Assembly (NCBI GenBank): GCA_036362985.1
Contig: JAYGXS010000006.1
Location: forward strand, 14,907,645-14,971,644
Source of the DNA: Ligula intestinalis
Lineage: Eukaryota; Platyhelminthes; Cestoda; Diphyllobothriidea; Diphyllobothriidae
Reading direction: 5' to 3'
Length of the DNA: 64,000 bases
Both the position numbers and the translations under genes were made by a program. Shown here piece by piece: positions 1 to 11,299 of the stretch. Position 1 is the first letter of the stretch. The number at the start of each line of letters is the position of its first letter. The notes beneath the pieces are model-generated. The model was not told where the DNA came from and searched no databases. It was given only the letters and a program-made list of their open reading frames with translations.

Positions 1-1060
1 ATCCAGTTGGTGACGAACACTTTCATCTTATCAAAAAATTTTGTGCTTGAGCAAACTCCAGTTTAAATGTCCAGGACGCCTGTCCATGACAAAAACACCG
101 GAGTAAGTGTGGTCAGTGCAAGAAGAGGAACGTTTGAAACTAGCTCTTAAGTGAAGCTTGCTCTCTTATATCCTTCAAATATAACTTAATTGTCAAGTTT
201 GGTCAGTAGCAAAGAGCCTACAGTTTAAGTTTAGATTTTGTCATGGTTTAACGAGACTGGACTGCTGGTTCTTCCTTTTGAGCTGCAATTAACTAAGGCG
301 AACTGCTTTTCGTTGGCTTCCAGTGATAGCGATAGCATAAGAATGAAACTTTTCATAATGTGACAGGTTTACAGGCCGTTCATGCGCACAGAAATGTCAA
401 TAGTATTGTCAGCTGCAATCGTAACCAGAACATTTTGTGTATATTAACAGAATTTCCCTACCCAACGAATTTCCTGGTAGGTCAGGGGTTTGAACCCATG
501 AAGTTCTGATTATCCTTAAAACTGCGCTGAATAATTCACTATTTCCGCTTGTATTCTATCGATTGTCCACAAATATACACCCTCGTCAATTAGTTGATCA
601 AAACTTTCAAAATAAGAGGTTTCTTAACGTTATTTACCACATTACATCGTTTGCAGACACTCTTTCTGATGAAAATTGTCATTTGAATAATATTTGTAGA
701 TTCACTTAACCATGGAGCGTCATCGCCGAGAAAATTGAATATCCACAACAAAAGTGGGCAAAGAATATGCCCTAGAGCAATTCAAAACTTACTTGAATAA
801 GCTATCACTTTAAAAAGCTTTATTGGGTATTGCGCTGATTGCTGCATATGAACTTCCCCTTCTTTTTAATATAATATCAAGGTAATAATAAGGGCATGCG
901 ACTGTTTTCACTGTCCTGAAACTGGGGGCTAATCTATCGACAGCAAATTGAAGGACGTACTCTACTCTTTATCGTGAAGTCTTTGAGCAATATTTGTGTA
1001 ATTTTAGCTTCGGTTCTATAATTTGAAATGCACAACATACTGCCTATATAAAAATTAGAT
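1..1060. other. Stretch with no recognisable gene
   Basis: AT-rich sequence with stop codons in all frames. I see no protein family, RNA gene or clear repeat before the 3' tail of the LINE that begins at about 1063. Confidence 0.5.
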
Positions 1061-1062
1061 AT

Positions 1063-1084
1063 TCAGTATCAGTATCAGTTTATT
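1063..1084 (-). repeat. CTGATA tandem tail and AATAAA of LINE copy 1
   Basis: On the minus strand the LINE ends AATAAA, then CTGATA twice and CTGAAT. Short tandem 3' tails of this kind are recognised by CR1-type reverse transcriptases during target-primed insertion. Confidence 0.6.
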
Positions 1085-1346
1085 GAGGGAAAGATATGTG
1101 AATGCCTTTGAACTCCCTGTTGGTAACAGGATGATATGAAATAAGTTGATACAAAGAAAAATTTAAAATTTACGACAGTTACATGTTCCGGGAAGACAGT
1201 CTTCACAAAAAATATGACAGAAAAATACTAAAGAATATATGACTACTCGCAAATTGCAAGTAGTATAATTTGATGCCGTGGATGTGATAAACAATGTGAT
1301 TCATTTGTAAGTGATTCATTGGAATCTGATGAAGAAGTTTTCGCCT

Positions 1347-2927
1347 TCATTGCGTTTGCACTTGATACATGTCCAGTCTACTCTTCAATGCATGGACGCT
1401 AGTGGAGAGGACAACCTCTTCTGGAAGAACGTTCCACGCTGAAACTACTCTGTTGGTAAAGAAAAATTTTCTTCCGTCGATCCTTGCTTTGCCCGGGCGT
1501 AGTTTAAGGGAATGCCCGCGCAAAGTTGGCATGTTAGCCTGGGCAAAGAAATCACCAGGAACGCAACAACAATGCAGGTTATTCATAATACGGAACGTTA
1601 ATATGAGGTCCTCTCGGAGTTGTCTGTAGAAAAGGGGGAATAGGTCGAGAATAGACAGTCTGCTTTCATAGGACAATGTTCCTAGACCTTTGACCATCTT
1701 TGTCGCCCGCCTCTGGACCTTCTCTAAGACAGTACAGTCTTTGACAGTCCAAGGTCTCCATGCCTGTATAGCGAACTCCAGGTGCGGCCGAATGAAGCTT
1801 CCAAAGGTTTTGGAAAAGCTGTCTTTTTCAAACCCCATAAAGTCTCGTCTAATCAGCTGTAACATACATCTGGCCGACTTCGCTGCCTTCGTACAGTTCA
1901 GCGTTGGTTTGAGTGAAGAAGTTATCCACACACCCAAGTCGTTCTGACTCTCAGCTTGTTGCAACGGAGTACCATTTAAAGAATAGGCTTTCGTGCAGGA
2001 TGCTCTACAACTGCCGATTTGAAGAAAGTTACATTTGCTAGCATTGAAAGGCATAAACCAAAGCTTTGACCAGTCCTCCAATCTGTTCAAGTTGGCTTGT
2101 AGATGGTTTTCGTCTGCCGTACTTTGGACAACTTTCCATAATTTGATGTCATCGGCGAACAAGGTGACTTCACAGTCTGGATCCCTGACACAGTCGTTGA
2201 TGAAAACGAGGGACAATATGGGACCTAAAACTGAGCCCTGTGGGACGCCACTCACCACAGGTAAACTTGAAAACTGCTGGCGACTGACTTGGACTCTTTG
2301 TGACCGTCCTGTCAAAAAGTGTTGGATCCATAGGAGGAGGTTCCCGCGAACGCCTGGGCTGCGCAGCTTAAGCAGCAGGCGTTGATGAGGGACGGTATCG
2401 AACGCCCTTTTGAAGTCAATGTAGATCGCATGCACCGTTTTGCCCTCGTCACGTGCTTTGGTCCAGCTATCAAGTGAGAAAAGCAGATTGGTAATACAGG
2501 ACCTACCACTGCGAAAACCGTGTTGGGCATCGGAAAGGAGGTGATTCTGCTCGAGAAACTGCATCAACGCCTTCTTAATGATTTTTTCCATGATTTTGCA
2601 ACAAATGGAGGTAAGGTTCACCGGCCTGTAATTATTTGCGGACGCTCGGCTGCCACTCTTGAAAAGTGGGATGATCGTCGCTGTCTTCGAATCAGATGGT
2701 AGGCAGCCCATAACAAATGACGCCTGGAAGATTAGGGCTAACGGTTTGGCGATTTCAGAAGCTAGTTCCTTCAACAGCTTGGCCGGATTTGCATCGGGGC
2801 CTGGGGAGGTCGATTCTTTCAATTTACGAAGCTCATTCTTAACTACATCTTCGGTGAAGAGCCCTGTATTAATAGATGGGATCGAATTGTCTTCATAAGT
2901 GTGGGATAGAAAACCGGGTTCAGTCAC
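1347..2927 (-). CDS. LINE reverse transcriptase ORF (526 aa, open)
   Basis: This frame encodes the reverse transcriptase of LINE copy 1, the enzyme that copies the element's RNA into DNA at a nicked target site. Visible RT blocks in order are LRKLKESTSPGPD near residue 40, an NNYRPVNLTS block, QHGFRSGRSC, YIDFKRAFDTV (catalytic Asp of motif A), SGVPQGSVLGP (motif B), FADD (motif C with both catalytic Asp) and a LGVWI block. A C-terminal domain follows with QRRATKMVKG, typical of CR1/Jockey elements. The Met at residue 1 is not a natural start. The real polyprotein begins upstream in the endonuclease, and a frameshift near 2990 leaves this segment alone. All catalytic residues I can see are intact, so the insertion may be fairly young. 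Confidence 0.88.
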   Translation of the reverse strand: MTEPGFLSHTYEDNSIPSINTGLFTEDVVKNELRKLKESTSPGPDANPAKLLKELASEIAKPLALIFQASFVMGCLPSDSKTATIIPLFKSGSRASANNYRPVNLTSICCKIMEKIIKKALMQFLEQNHLLSDAQHGFRSGRSCITNLLFSLDSWTKARDEGKTVHAIYIDFKRAFDTVPHQRLLLKLRSPGVRGNLLLWIQHFLTGRSQRVQVSRQQFSSLPVVSGVPQGSVLGPILSLVFINDCVRDPDCEVTLFADDIKLWKVVQSTADENHLQANLNRLEDWSKLWFMPFNASKCNFLQIGSCRASCTKAYSLNGTPLQQAESQNDLGVWITSSLKPTLNCTKAAKSARCMLQLIRRDFMGFEKDSFSKTFGSFIRPHLEFAIQAWRPWTVKDCTVLEKVQRRATKMVKGLGTLSYESRLSILDLFPLFYRQLREDLILTFRIMNNLHCCCVPGDFFAQANMPTLRGHSLKLRPGKARIDGRKFFFTNRVVSAWNVLPEEVVLSTSVHALKSRLDMYQVQTQ

Positions 2928-2984
2928 CTCGACGGACCGGAAGAACTGAGAGAGATGGTCAGCTTTATCCTTGTCCTCTGAGAT

Positions 2985-3645
2985 TTCGGCACCTTCGGCA
3001 GTTCACAGTAGGGGATAGGATCCTTATTCCGCGTGCTCTCTCTTATATAACTGTACAGGACTTTGGGGTTAACCGTGGCTCGGTTTAACAGATCCTCTTC
3101 GAACTGCTGTCGAGCTCTGACAATGAGACGTTTGACCCGGTTCCTCTGCATTTTGTACATATTAAGAAATTCAGGTGACCTATCAATTCGGTACTTTTTA
3201 AACAGTTTTCCCTTCTTGTTAACTTGATTTTTAAGGATGGATTCAGCCAGCGAGGCCTGTTCGTAAGTTTTCGGCGAGTGATAGGGCAGTGGCTAGAGAT
3301 GAGATTATGGACTATCCCTTTGAACTGTTCCCAAGCTTCTTCAACGTTGTCGGAGAGTGTGGATGCCCAGTCTATGAAACAGAGATCATGTTTCATTTGC
3401 TCGAAATCACCACGCCAGATATTAGGACGGAGGTCTTGTGGTTGGGCAGGCAAAGAAAATAAACTGTATTCCCACATGAGAACTACATGGTCACTTTGGC
3501 CTAGTGGGAGATAGCAATCCACAATGTCGATATTGTCGAGCGACTTAGTGAGCACAAGGTCGAGGCAGTTCATCCGCTGGCCTTCACGAATTCTTGTGGG
3601 AAATGTGACGTGCTGGGTGAGAAGTAGGGATTGGGTTGTATTCCC
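2985..3645 (-). pseudogene. Endonuclease tail and linker of LINE copy 1, frameshifted
   Basis: The minus-strand frames 3573-3085 and 3160-2924 belong to one broken coding region. The first carries LDLVLT and PLGQSDHV, the last conserved blocks of an APE-type endonuclease (the SDH histidine is present). In-frame codons continue upstream to about 3642 with LLLTQHVTFPTR, which is also an endonuclease block. The second frame has an RARQQFE-type linker with NPKVLYSYIR. A frameshift near 3165-3200, by a run of T, separates the two, and another near 2990 separates the linker from the RT. The N-terminal two thirds of the endonuclease are missing. Confidence 0.82.
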
Positions 3646-3687
3646 TACTTCTCACCCAGCACGTCACATTTCCCACAAGAATTCGTG
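3585..3687. repeat. Perfect 46-bp inverted repeat with 11-nt spacer
   Basis: Bases 3585-3630 are the exact reverse complement of 3642-3687, separated by 11 nt (3631-3641). The left arm is genuine LINE endonuclease coding sequence on the minus strand. The right arm is the same piece inverted, lying just beyond the truncated 5' end of the element. The pattern fits a 5' inversion made by twin priming; an assembly foldback is the alternative. Confidence 0.95.
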
Positions 3688-3689
3688 TT

Positions 3690-4085
3690 AAAACTCCTAA
3701 TTTTCTGCCCGTTTCATTTGAAAATTATGCGGTAACAGAAACTATATTGTACAAAAACATAGTACCTGCTCGTGGCTTTACGTGAGGTGGCCGAGTCATT
3801 ATCCCATATAAAAGTATCCGTAAAATCTCGGGTGTTCGAACAAAAGACTGACAGTAGACGTATTGCTGGTTTTAACTCATAGAAGCACATAGATTTTCAA
3901 ATGTGAACATTAAAAATTGGACATCACGACTGGGATGATAAATGAAGTCTGTTCTATCTGCTTTAGGTGGAAAAATGTTGGAAATGTTTGTTGTACTGGA
4001 GACTACAATGATGTCTCCATCTAAGTACACCCTTTGGAATTCCCAAGGAAGAACATAATGAGAAGGGCGTAACTTTAGAATCCAC
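3690..4085. other. No gene recognised
   Basis: A minus-strand open frame at 3872-4138 overlaps this stretch, but its protein matches no family I know and its start lies in the dispersed repeat at 4085. I treat it as chance. Confidence 0.4.
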
Positions 4086-4500
4086 CCATAGGAGGGTTTA
4101 TTGTGTACAAAACCAGGAGTTGCTTTCTTTGGTGGCAATGGCCGCTAGCTGATGTCGAGTGCTGAGTGTCTAGACCGCGAGGCAAAGCCCGGGCCTGAGG
4201 CGGACTGGTGTTGTCCTTGCAGTCCGTGTACGACTCACTGTCTAAGCGGTGACAGTGGCTTATAACTGATTTTCAAGCGCGTTTGCTTGTGGCGTAATTG
4301 GACGCATTGGGAGAAGGTCACCTGTCGTGGCGAACCTATGTGGTCCTTGAGGAACTGCGACCAGTTGGCCACGGGGGTAGGCTCGCGTGCGTCTATGTTC
4401 TCTCCAGAGGTTTAAGGTCATTGCGCGGAAACAGCCACCGCAAACGCATATGACCTTGGAGGCAGTCCGCGTTGGCAAAGAAATCATTGTGACAGTCGGT
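4085..4500 (-). repeat. LTR-like dispersed repeat (degenerate)
   Basis: It contains the TTTATTGTGTACA block that marks this window's LTR-like family (compare 7975, 25200, 49980, 54800 and 60860), followed by GC-rich sequence. On the minus strand the block reads as an AATAAA-type polyadenylation signal. Boundaries are approximate and no target duplication was seen. Confidence 0.4.
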
Positions 4501-6855
4501 GACAGGTACGGCGCCTTAAGAAGGCTGGCATGGGGTTAGGCTGCACTTCAAATAATGCTTTAAGTTCGGTTTGGTAAAACTCTCGGGCTTAGATTACTCT
4601 GGTCGCATAGAACGCGCGTGGATGTGAAAACTTAGCCTATGCCAGCTATTAGTATAGGAAACCGTTGGAATACAAGTTATTATCGATGTCCGCTAAAAGT
4701 GCTAAAATATTTGCCTGATAAAATTATAAGTGAGCACCTTCTGCATGGAAAATGGGGAATTCGCCGGAATCGGTTGGGCGAATCAATAAAATCTGCAGCA
4801 TGTTGCTTGTCAACAATCGATTGGCTAAATTTCTGTCTACCGTTCCATCTTCAGACCTCTCCTCATTCAGAAGGACGACTTGAGTTCGCCAGATAAGTAT
4901 CTGTATATGTAATATGCTGGTGCTATCGTTGTGGGTCGACCTGTTACAAGTACATGTCTAGTTTCTGAAGGACGACATGGATCACGTTTCAGCATGGTCG
5001 TTGAAAAATTGTTTCTTACTAAGTAATCAGAAATCATTCCAGTTTGTTTTTCGACTGTGACCTTTTCCTTCTCCTCAATCCTTGAATATCTTTTCCAACG
5101 AGGTATCCTCATTCTGGTAAATTGTTGTTACCCTGACATAAGATCTTTCATTCTTCCTTTGTACTGAACCCCTTCACTGACATTTGTAAGCTTGTTTATT
5201 ACATTTGTTCTTTGCGTACCTATCCTACTCATCAATCTATAGTCTATATATTTCATAATAACCGCATTCTCTCTCGTCTTTTATTTATTTCGGATTTACG
5301 TAAGAAATATGCTGACTTAAAATCGTTTCCTCTGAATGCTCTTTTTTGCTGTTAGTGTTTCATCTCTCATTTTAGCTGAGATGGGGATACAATCACATAT
5401 CAAAACGGCCAAGCGATTCGCTGATCTAGTTTTAGATTACGAGTTCCATTGCCTTCAATCTGAATTAATTGTTGCAGTCTTCCAACCCATGCGCTGAGGC
5501 TTTCGTCACATCGCTTGTCATAGACGGCATATCAGCGTCAGAGAGAGAACTACAACAGAGACGTGGCCTGTCCGCGTAAAAGATGCTTATTTTTATGTAA
5601 TCTATTGACTTCTGCTATACGTGTTACTTTGTATTCTGACCACAGTGAAAAGAGTAACTTTTGCCAAAGATTTAAGAGTGACCTAATCATTGTGGTGAAC
5701 AAGGAAGAATGAGGCAACTACCTTTTCTTTGAAATATGGCATTTCACCTCGCAAGCACAGTTATGCTTGCATGCGCATATTTTAAAACTTAGGTTTCGGT
5801 CTTCGACCTGTTTCAGGCAATTTGCCTGAAGTTCAACTTCCAGGCATTCTGCGCATGTTGACAAAAGCTTCACAATAAATATACTTCATTGAGTTTAGCT
5901 AAATTTCTAACAGTGTTTGGATTGTTCAAAAGATCGTATAGCCTAGTCCTACACAAGGGTCGTTTTTTCCAAGTTGTCTTTATTCGGTCTATTGGGTATT
6001 ATTATTAATGCTAACATATAAAATATACCTTCACACAAGGATTCCTGGGAAGGCACTTTTCAGACAGTGGTCACCAGCTTGATGTATACTCCCCTCGCAC
6101 CACTATTGCGAAAGGCTCAAAACCCCATAGGTAGTGAAAAATCAAGTGAAAATGGTGCAGACTTTGGAACCAAAAAAGAGCATTTGATATTTTCTGCTAG
6201 GCATTTTAAAGCGGCTTGTATTTTACGTTCTTTTTTTCACAAACAGATTCGCAATCCCGCTGGCTGTAAACGCAAATACCTCCAAAAGAATCCGCATTCG
6301 GTTAGATCGTGATTTCGCAGGCGCATAAAAATCCTGCAGTGAGATAAACGCGTGGAAGCACAAGGTATTCAGCACCTCAACCCAAATCAGATCGTTATCT
6401 TTTCGCATAGCTATTCTAGAAGTCGAGATTTATGTAAGATTGTATGTAGATTGTTTTGGATTGATACGGCAAGACATGCAGATGAGATAAAGATTCCTCA
6501 AAACAGCTACGGACAAAGAGGGAAATGGTAAAGTTATGGCTTGCATTAGCATCGCTGTGTTATAAATGGTGATTAGGTCTCTTATTAGGCGAATGGTAGA
6601 GGAGAGGTTATTGGAGACTAAGAAAGAGATGAGGAGGAATCTCATGTCAACGCTAGCTTCGGTAATGATGATGAATATGATGATGACCTTAACATCTTAC
6701 GCCAAACATGGTATTTTGGAGTTTTCGGACAAAACTGCATGCTTTTATCGATATTTAATGGTGGAAGACTAAAGGAAGGACAATAAAGTGACAGGTCGAC
6801 AAAAATGACCATTTTCCCCATTTTCTGCTTAAATAGAGTATTCAAAGCCATGAGG
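4500..6855. other. Long stretch without genes
   Basis: AT-rich with no coding frame matching a known family. The only structure I noted is an inverted, hammerhead-like motif at 5789-5820 next to a CAGGCAA/TTTGCCTG palindrome. Confidence 0.45.
5789..5820 (-). ncRNA. Weak hammerhead-like motif
   Basis: The minus strand reads CTGAAACA, then a GGTC-GAA-GACC hairpin, then GAAACC. The hairpin and GAAA fit a hammerhead stem II core, but the CTGAnGA box is degenerate and there is no PLE coding sequence beside it. Probably a decayed copy. Confidence 0.25.
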
Positions 6856-6859
6856 CCAC

Positions 6860-7600
6860 CAGAAACATTTGTGCTATTTGGGAAAAATTTTAATTTCTAC
6901 GAAACCACTCAGAAGTGGTTTTCCTTTTTTTTTCAAAAAAAGACGGTCTCTCTGCTTTCTGGGTGGAAGTCAATCTACGATGAGAATCGTATCAATGCTT
7001 TTATCAACGCAGATCCTCGTTAAACCTTTTGGAAATTGGCCAGAGAGAAAAGAGACGCCAATACACAATAGCTCAATATCTGCAATTGGTGGGAAAGGTC
7101 CAAAAGCATGTTTCGAGTTTTCAGTACGCCTTGGGTGAGGCGGACAAGAGTCAACGTGCAAAGGTCTCCACCTCATTACTAGTTCGATTTCACATCGCAC
7201 GTCATGAACGTTTACCATTTTCGAAGCTGCTTATTACTGACGATGAAAAATGATGCTTGTATTGGAATATGAAATCAACGAAAGAATGACTAAGATCCAA
7301 TCACCAAGCCAGATTTTGAACCAAAGCTGATCTTTATCCTCGTAAGACAATGTCATCTGTCTTTGAGATGTGTAGACAGTTAACTATTATGAATCAATTG
7401 GATGGGACCAGACTGTAAAGGCATAGCTTTATAGCCAGCAATATTGTCATCTACTTAGAGCAACTAACAAACACTCAGGTCGCAAAACTTCCCGTCAAAG
7501 AATTCAGAAGAATATCTGGCGTGCATACGCAGCTTCCGATAAACTCTCTTGGGGCCATTACATTTATATAGAGAGGAGGTAAAATGTAACATGCTCGCAA
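6860..7600 (+). pseudogene. mariner-family transposase fossil (copy 1)
   Basis: Across shifting frames this region follows a mariner transposase from end to end. There is a QKWF helix-turn-helix end, INADPR, a KVQKH linker, KVSTSLLVRF near 7160, then TDDEKW near 7240, where the first catalytic Asp of the mariner DD34D triad sits. EWLRSN and ADLYPRK follow, and later VAKLPVKEF corresponds to the conserved block after the second Asp. Stops and frameshifts are frequent (a TGA follows EK at 7251), so the enzyme is dead. Mariners move by cut and paste at TA sites. I could not define the terminal inverted repeats. Confidence 0.8.
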
Positions 7601-7974
7601 GTATGTTCATAATCACAAGCAAATTTGTCATGGGACTAGGGTAGGGGGTGGGGTTGATAGTACTCAGCTGCTTGCGAGGTGATGTTGGTTTGTTGAATCC
7701 GGACGGGGTGAGGGTGAAAGGGGTAAAAAGCGCCGAAAGATGCAGACAGTTATGTAACCGTTGACCATGCCAAGCTCGGGGCTTGCGCGCACAAAACCGG
7801 CTTTCTCAACCAGATCGCGGTCGCGCCAAACTGCTCAAAGTCCCTGGGTCAGCATAAGCCGCCGCCCCCTGTCCTGTCTCTTCATTGACTGAATATCCTT
7901 CAATAAAGATGCGGCGCTGTAGCGTCAAACTGGTGATTGTACTTGGAGCACTACAATCTTCAGGCCAAATCCCC

Positions 7975-8470
7975 AGAAGTAGGTAAAAGGCTGAAGCCAT
8001 CACAATGAGGGATTTATTGTGCGCGGAAATCTTTGTCGTTGTCTCAGGCAGTAGTGGCCGTTGGCGAAGCCAGGGCTAGTGTTGACTGCGTCCAGTCAGG
8101 TCCGAGAAAGAACGAAACTGTGGTGGCAGTTGCTTAAGTAGGATTGCGGAGCAGGTTCACCTGTTCTCCAATTGGTGTGTGCGTGACATTACCCGAGGGA
8201 AGTCGTTTCTGGTGACGCAGGTTGTCAGTCGAGAGTAGGGGAAAGGGGCGTATTCAAGTGGCGCTCGGACAACAGCGACTACCTGGATGCACGTGCGTGT
8301 GCCAGAGTGGGAATCGACCAAGGGCCTACCGGTCAGAGCATCTGAAAGTGCTGACTGAGATAGTGGATGACCTTGAGACAGTTGGCCTTGAACAAGGGAG
8401 CCGGACAGCACTGTTGGGCGCCGGCTGTAACCCTCCCTCAGAAACCGGACAAAGTGATGGGTAGACATTC
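7975..8470 (-). repeat. LTR-like dispersed repeat
   Basis: Shares long similarity with 25190-25600: a TTTATTGTGC block, GTTGACTGCGTCCA and a later GGTCAG...GTCGAGACAGT-type stretch, in the same orientation. GC-rich, no coding frame I recognise. Probably a solo LTR or fragment; ends are approximate. Confidence 0.5.
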
Positions 8471-10970
8471 TGGCCAAGGATTAAATGAATTTTGAAATCC
8501 AGTGCACATGCAGATTGAAGAGCGTTTATCGTGTGACAGGTTTGGCTCCTGTTGGATGCCAAGCTGATGCTTGCGACCTGCACTGAGGCGCAGTTGTAGC
8601 ATCAGTCGAAGGATATGCTGGCGCGGTTCTGACGTGTGTCCGTGAGTCGGCAAGTTGTTATGAGGAAATAATGCTTCCGTGATCTCGACAACGTGTGCCA
8701 GTTAGTCGGCACGTTTGTATGAGGAAAGGTCATCTCGATAAAGTCCGTCAGTCAGTCGGCGCGTTTGTAGGAGAAAAGGGGAAAATTGGGATAAAGTAGA
8801 GTGTCAAAACTTTGAAAATTCATCAAGGCGTTCATAGTTGCATGTTGAGTATATTGTAGAAAGAAATCGCGAATGGTGTTTCGTTGGTAATGATTCTGCA
8901 TCCTAGATACAAGCACTTCTTTTCAGATTCTTACCTCGTAGATTATTTGACATTATTTAACGCCTGGTTTAGTTTTAATTAGGTTCAGGACCTTGCTGTT
9001 TCACCGAAGGTGTGACGTGATCGATGAGTTTACTCGGCTGATTGGTTGCAGCCAATAAAATACACCGAATTACACATTTTTCGTGTAGCGTGGTTGTTCA
9101 TTGTCTGGCACAACATTTTATGTTCTCTAATCCTGCATCCTCATTTGTAAAAGCATTATTTTGTTATCAGTTTTACCGCACTCTTTTTAACAACAAAGAA
9201 TAAGGAGCCCGTAATCATTGGGTCAATTGAAAGCACCATGCATCCGGAGTATTACAAATATTAAGATTTGTTTTGAGAAAGGGGTACCAAATATCTGGAT
9301 AGCCCTAGGCCCGTCCCAAAAATTCTGAGGAAACGGTACTCCTGTAGTGACCTCGCAGGCTAAGCCATGCATGAGACCACACGATCGTGTTCTTCGCGTG
9401 TCTCTGGGGCAGGCCGCATGTCTGTCTCTCGTCTACACCAAACACGTGCACACCAGTCGTGCCATAGACCGGTTAAGGTCACGGACATGTGTGCACCATC
9501 TCTCTGTCCTTACTTGCCAATGACTTTCCAAGGCCGGTTCTCAAAGGACATTGTTGCGGTGACTGCCTGCGCTAAGACCACTCCCGGACCCGGCTCGCTC
9601 ATGGCTGGACTGCACTCGTTCGAGAGTCAGTTTCCTCTTACCCATACGCTACTTCTCTTGCATTTAATAAAACTATTCCTAAAACACTAGCCTTCAACGT
9701 TTTCGCTTCTTATTTACTGGTCTTATCATTTGGATATTTCTGTCTTCTATTACCCGGCCCAACTACTACGTATCCTACTCTATCAATGTAAATGAGCATC
9801 GGGGAAACCCAAAAATTGTTGTGAGAAACTACTAAGGATTACTCTTCTGTCTGATCTAATAGATTAGGGACTTTTCATTGCAGTTATTTCTGGATATTAC
9901 ATCTCTCGGAAGGTGAAGCACGGAGGAGGGCCAATTTATCGGGGAAACAATGAAAATTATTTCAGAGAATATTCGCAGGTAAGGCTTAGAAAGTCAGTTG
10001 AAAATATTTTGTGGTACTACTGCATGAGGTTATCGCAACTACATGGAGAAGGACTGGTGGACTCTGCACAGGGTTAACAGGGGACTCGCGGAGTTAGTCA
10101 CATCCCTCGTCCCCTCGTCTGGTGTATGACAAAGACGGTGTGTCGCGCTCATTGACTTCAGAGGCGAGGGTTGGTGAGGTTTGAACGATGCCTGTAGGCC
10201 AAACACGTAGAGTGCGCAAGCATGTCACTAGAGTACTGGGACGGTGTGGGATCCCCATCAAGGGCACCAGGCCGCTTCGGGCAACAAACCGCTGGATTCG
10301 CTAATCAACCAACTACTGCCCCGGCTGTCATAAGCACCCTTCAAAATATTTTGTTGGTGTCCATTAGCCAGCCCTAACTCTTTTGACGTCGACTCGGTGG
10401 TTCTTGTGAGAATATAATCACCTCTACCTAACCTGACAGGTATTTGCTCACATTACCTACTTTGCAGACGTCTCGGCGCACGTCTAATCTAGCCCGTTCT
10501 TAGGGAGCGAATAAATGAATGAATGCGTATCGATTTGGCATGCAGCGGTAATCGATCTTCCAAACTTACTATCTCACGAAATTTTGGCCGAAATTCCGAA
10601 TATATTTGCTTTTCGAATGGACTACTGAATTTTGGGGTTCTTGTATTAATAGTCGTCCACCATAATTTAAACATATGTTCGTCAGATCAGGATGTCACCT
10701 TTAGAATGAGCTCCCTTCCGGTCACCTATAAAACCGCACTCTTCAAAAGAAAAGTATTTAAGTCGCACGAAATTTTCCCAATGACTTTGAATACCTTGAT
10801 AATTTCAAGTAAATTTCATAAAAACCCTACAAAAACCTATTTTTGTATGCATTTAGTAACAAATTACACCTTCTTCCTATTTTATGCTTCAAGTGAGGAG
10901 ATATTTGTGGTTTGAAAACTAACTTGTCATTACGTTTATATTCAAGGTTTCCAAACGACAAGCTATGTCT
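8470..10970. other. No gene recognised
   Basis: Mixed unique sequence. A direct repeat of CAGTCGGC(A/G)CGTTTGTA(T/G)GAG is visible near 8700 and 8755. Open frames at 9367-9690 and 10523-10915 match no family I know. Confidence 0.4.
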
Positions 10971-10976
10971 GTTCTG

Positions 10977-11025
10977 AGAAGAAGAAGAAGAAGAAGAAGA
11001 AGAAGAAGAAGAAGCAGAAGAAGAA

Positions 11026-11060
<35 letters not shown>

Positions 11061-11078
11061 AGAAGAAGAAGAAGAAGA
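10977..11078 (+). repeat. (GAA)n microsatellite, about 100 bp
   Basis: Nearly pure GAA trinucleotide with rare GCA and GAG interruptions. The long poly-Arg and poly-Ser frames across it are artefacts of the repeat. It adjoins the hammerhead-like repeat at 11085, whose family elsewhere starts with AGAAGAAG, so the tract probably expanded from that end. Confidence 0.95.
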
Positions 11079-11084
11079 CAAATC

Positions 11085-11250
11085 GATCGCTGGGACGATA
11101 CTTTTATTCGCCAGACTTTTCGAGATCCGTTGCGGATTCATCATCAGAGGCATAGTCAGAGAGCAGCAGCAGATATGTCTGTTTCATTTAAGAAAACTCA
11201 CATCTTTCACTCCTTTATTAGGAAGACGTTACAATGGGCCTATAAATTTT
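11085..11250 (-). repeat. Dispersed repeat with hammerhead-like core (copy A)
   Basis: Matches 29150-29280 along its length: a GATCGCTGGGAC-type start, TTTTATTCGCC, the hairpin region, TCATCAGAG and then AGAGAGCAG(C/T)AGCAGATAT. Both lie beside GAAGAAG runs. The family is non-coding and short, and probably depends on a PLE for mobility. Confidence 0.65.
11111..11151 (-). ncRNA. Hammerhead-like motif, copy A
   Basis: On the minus strand: CTGATGA, an extra T, a hairpin with GA-AATCC paired to GGAT(C)TC, then GAAA and AGTC. The base following the cleavage position is T where better copies have A, so stem I is weakened. Confidence 0.5.
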
Positions 11251-11299
11251 GAAGTGAATGTGGGCGATGGTGTATTCCTTATAAAAAGCATTAACGAAG

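Larger units (their letters stand above)
1063..3690 (-). mobile_element. 5'-truncated CR1/Jockey-type non-LTR retrotransposon (LINE copy 1)
   Basis: Read on the minus strand, the copy holds the C-terminal end of an APE-type endonuclease (3573-3642), a linker, a reverse transcriptase (2927-1347) and a short 3' UTR. The UTR ends in an AATAAA-like signal (1079-1084) and about three CTGATA units (1063-1079), the kind of short tandem tail seen on CR1-group LINEs. The 5' end stops inside the endonuclease, and immediately beyond it lies an inverted copy of the last 46 bp. Two frameshifts separate the endonuclease and linker from the RT, so the copy is dead as a whole although its RT frame is long and open. 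Family placement (CR1 or Jockey) rests on motif order, not on a tree. Confidence 0.9.

Noticed and set aside
3872..4138. 88-aa minus-strand frame
   Set aside because: Starts inside an LTR-like repeat and matches no family that I know.
10827..11252. Open frames with long poly-Ser (minus) and poly-Arg (plus)
   Set aside because: Products of the (GAA)n tract read in different frames; no other coding evidence.
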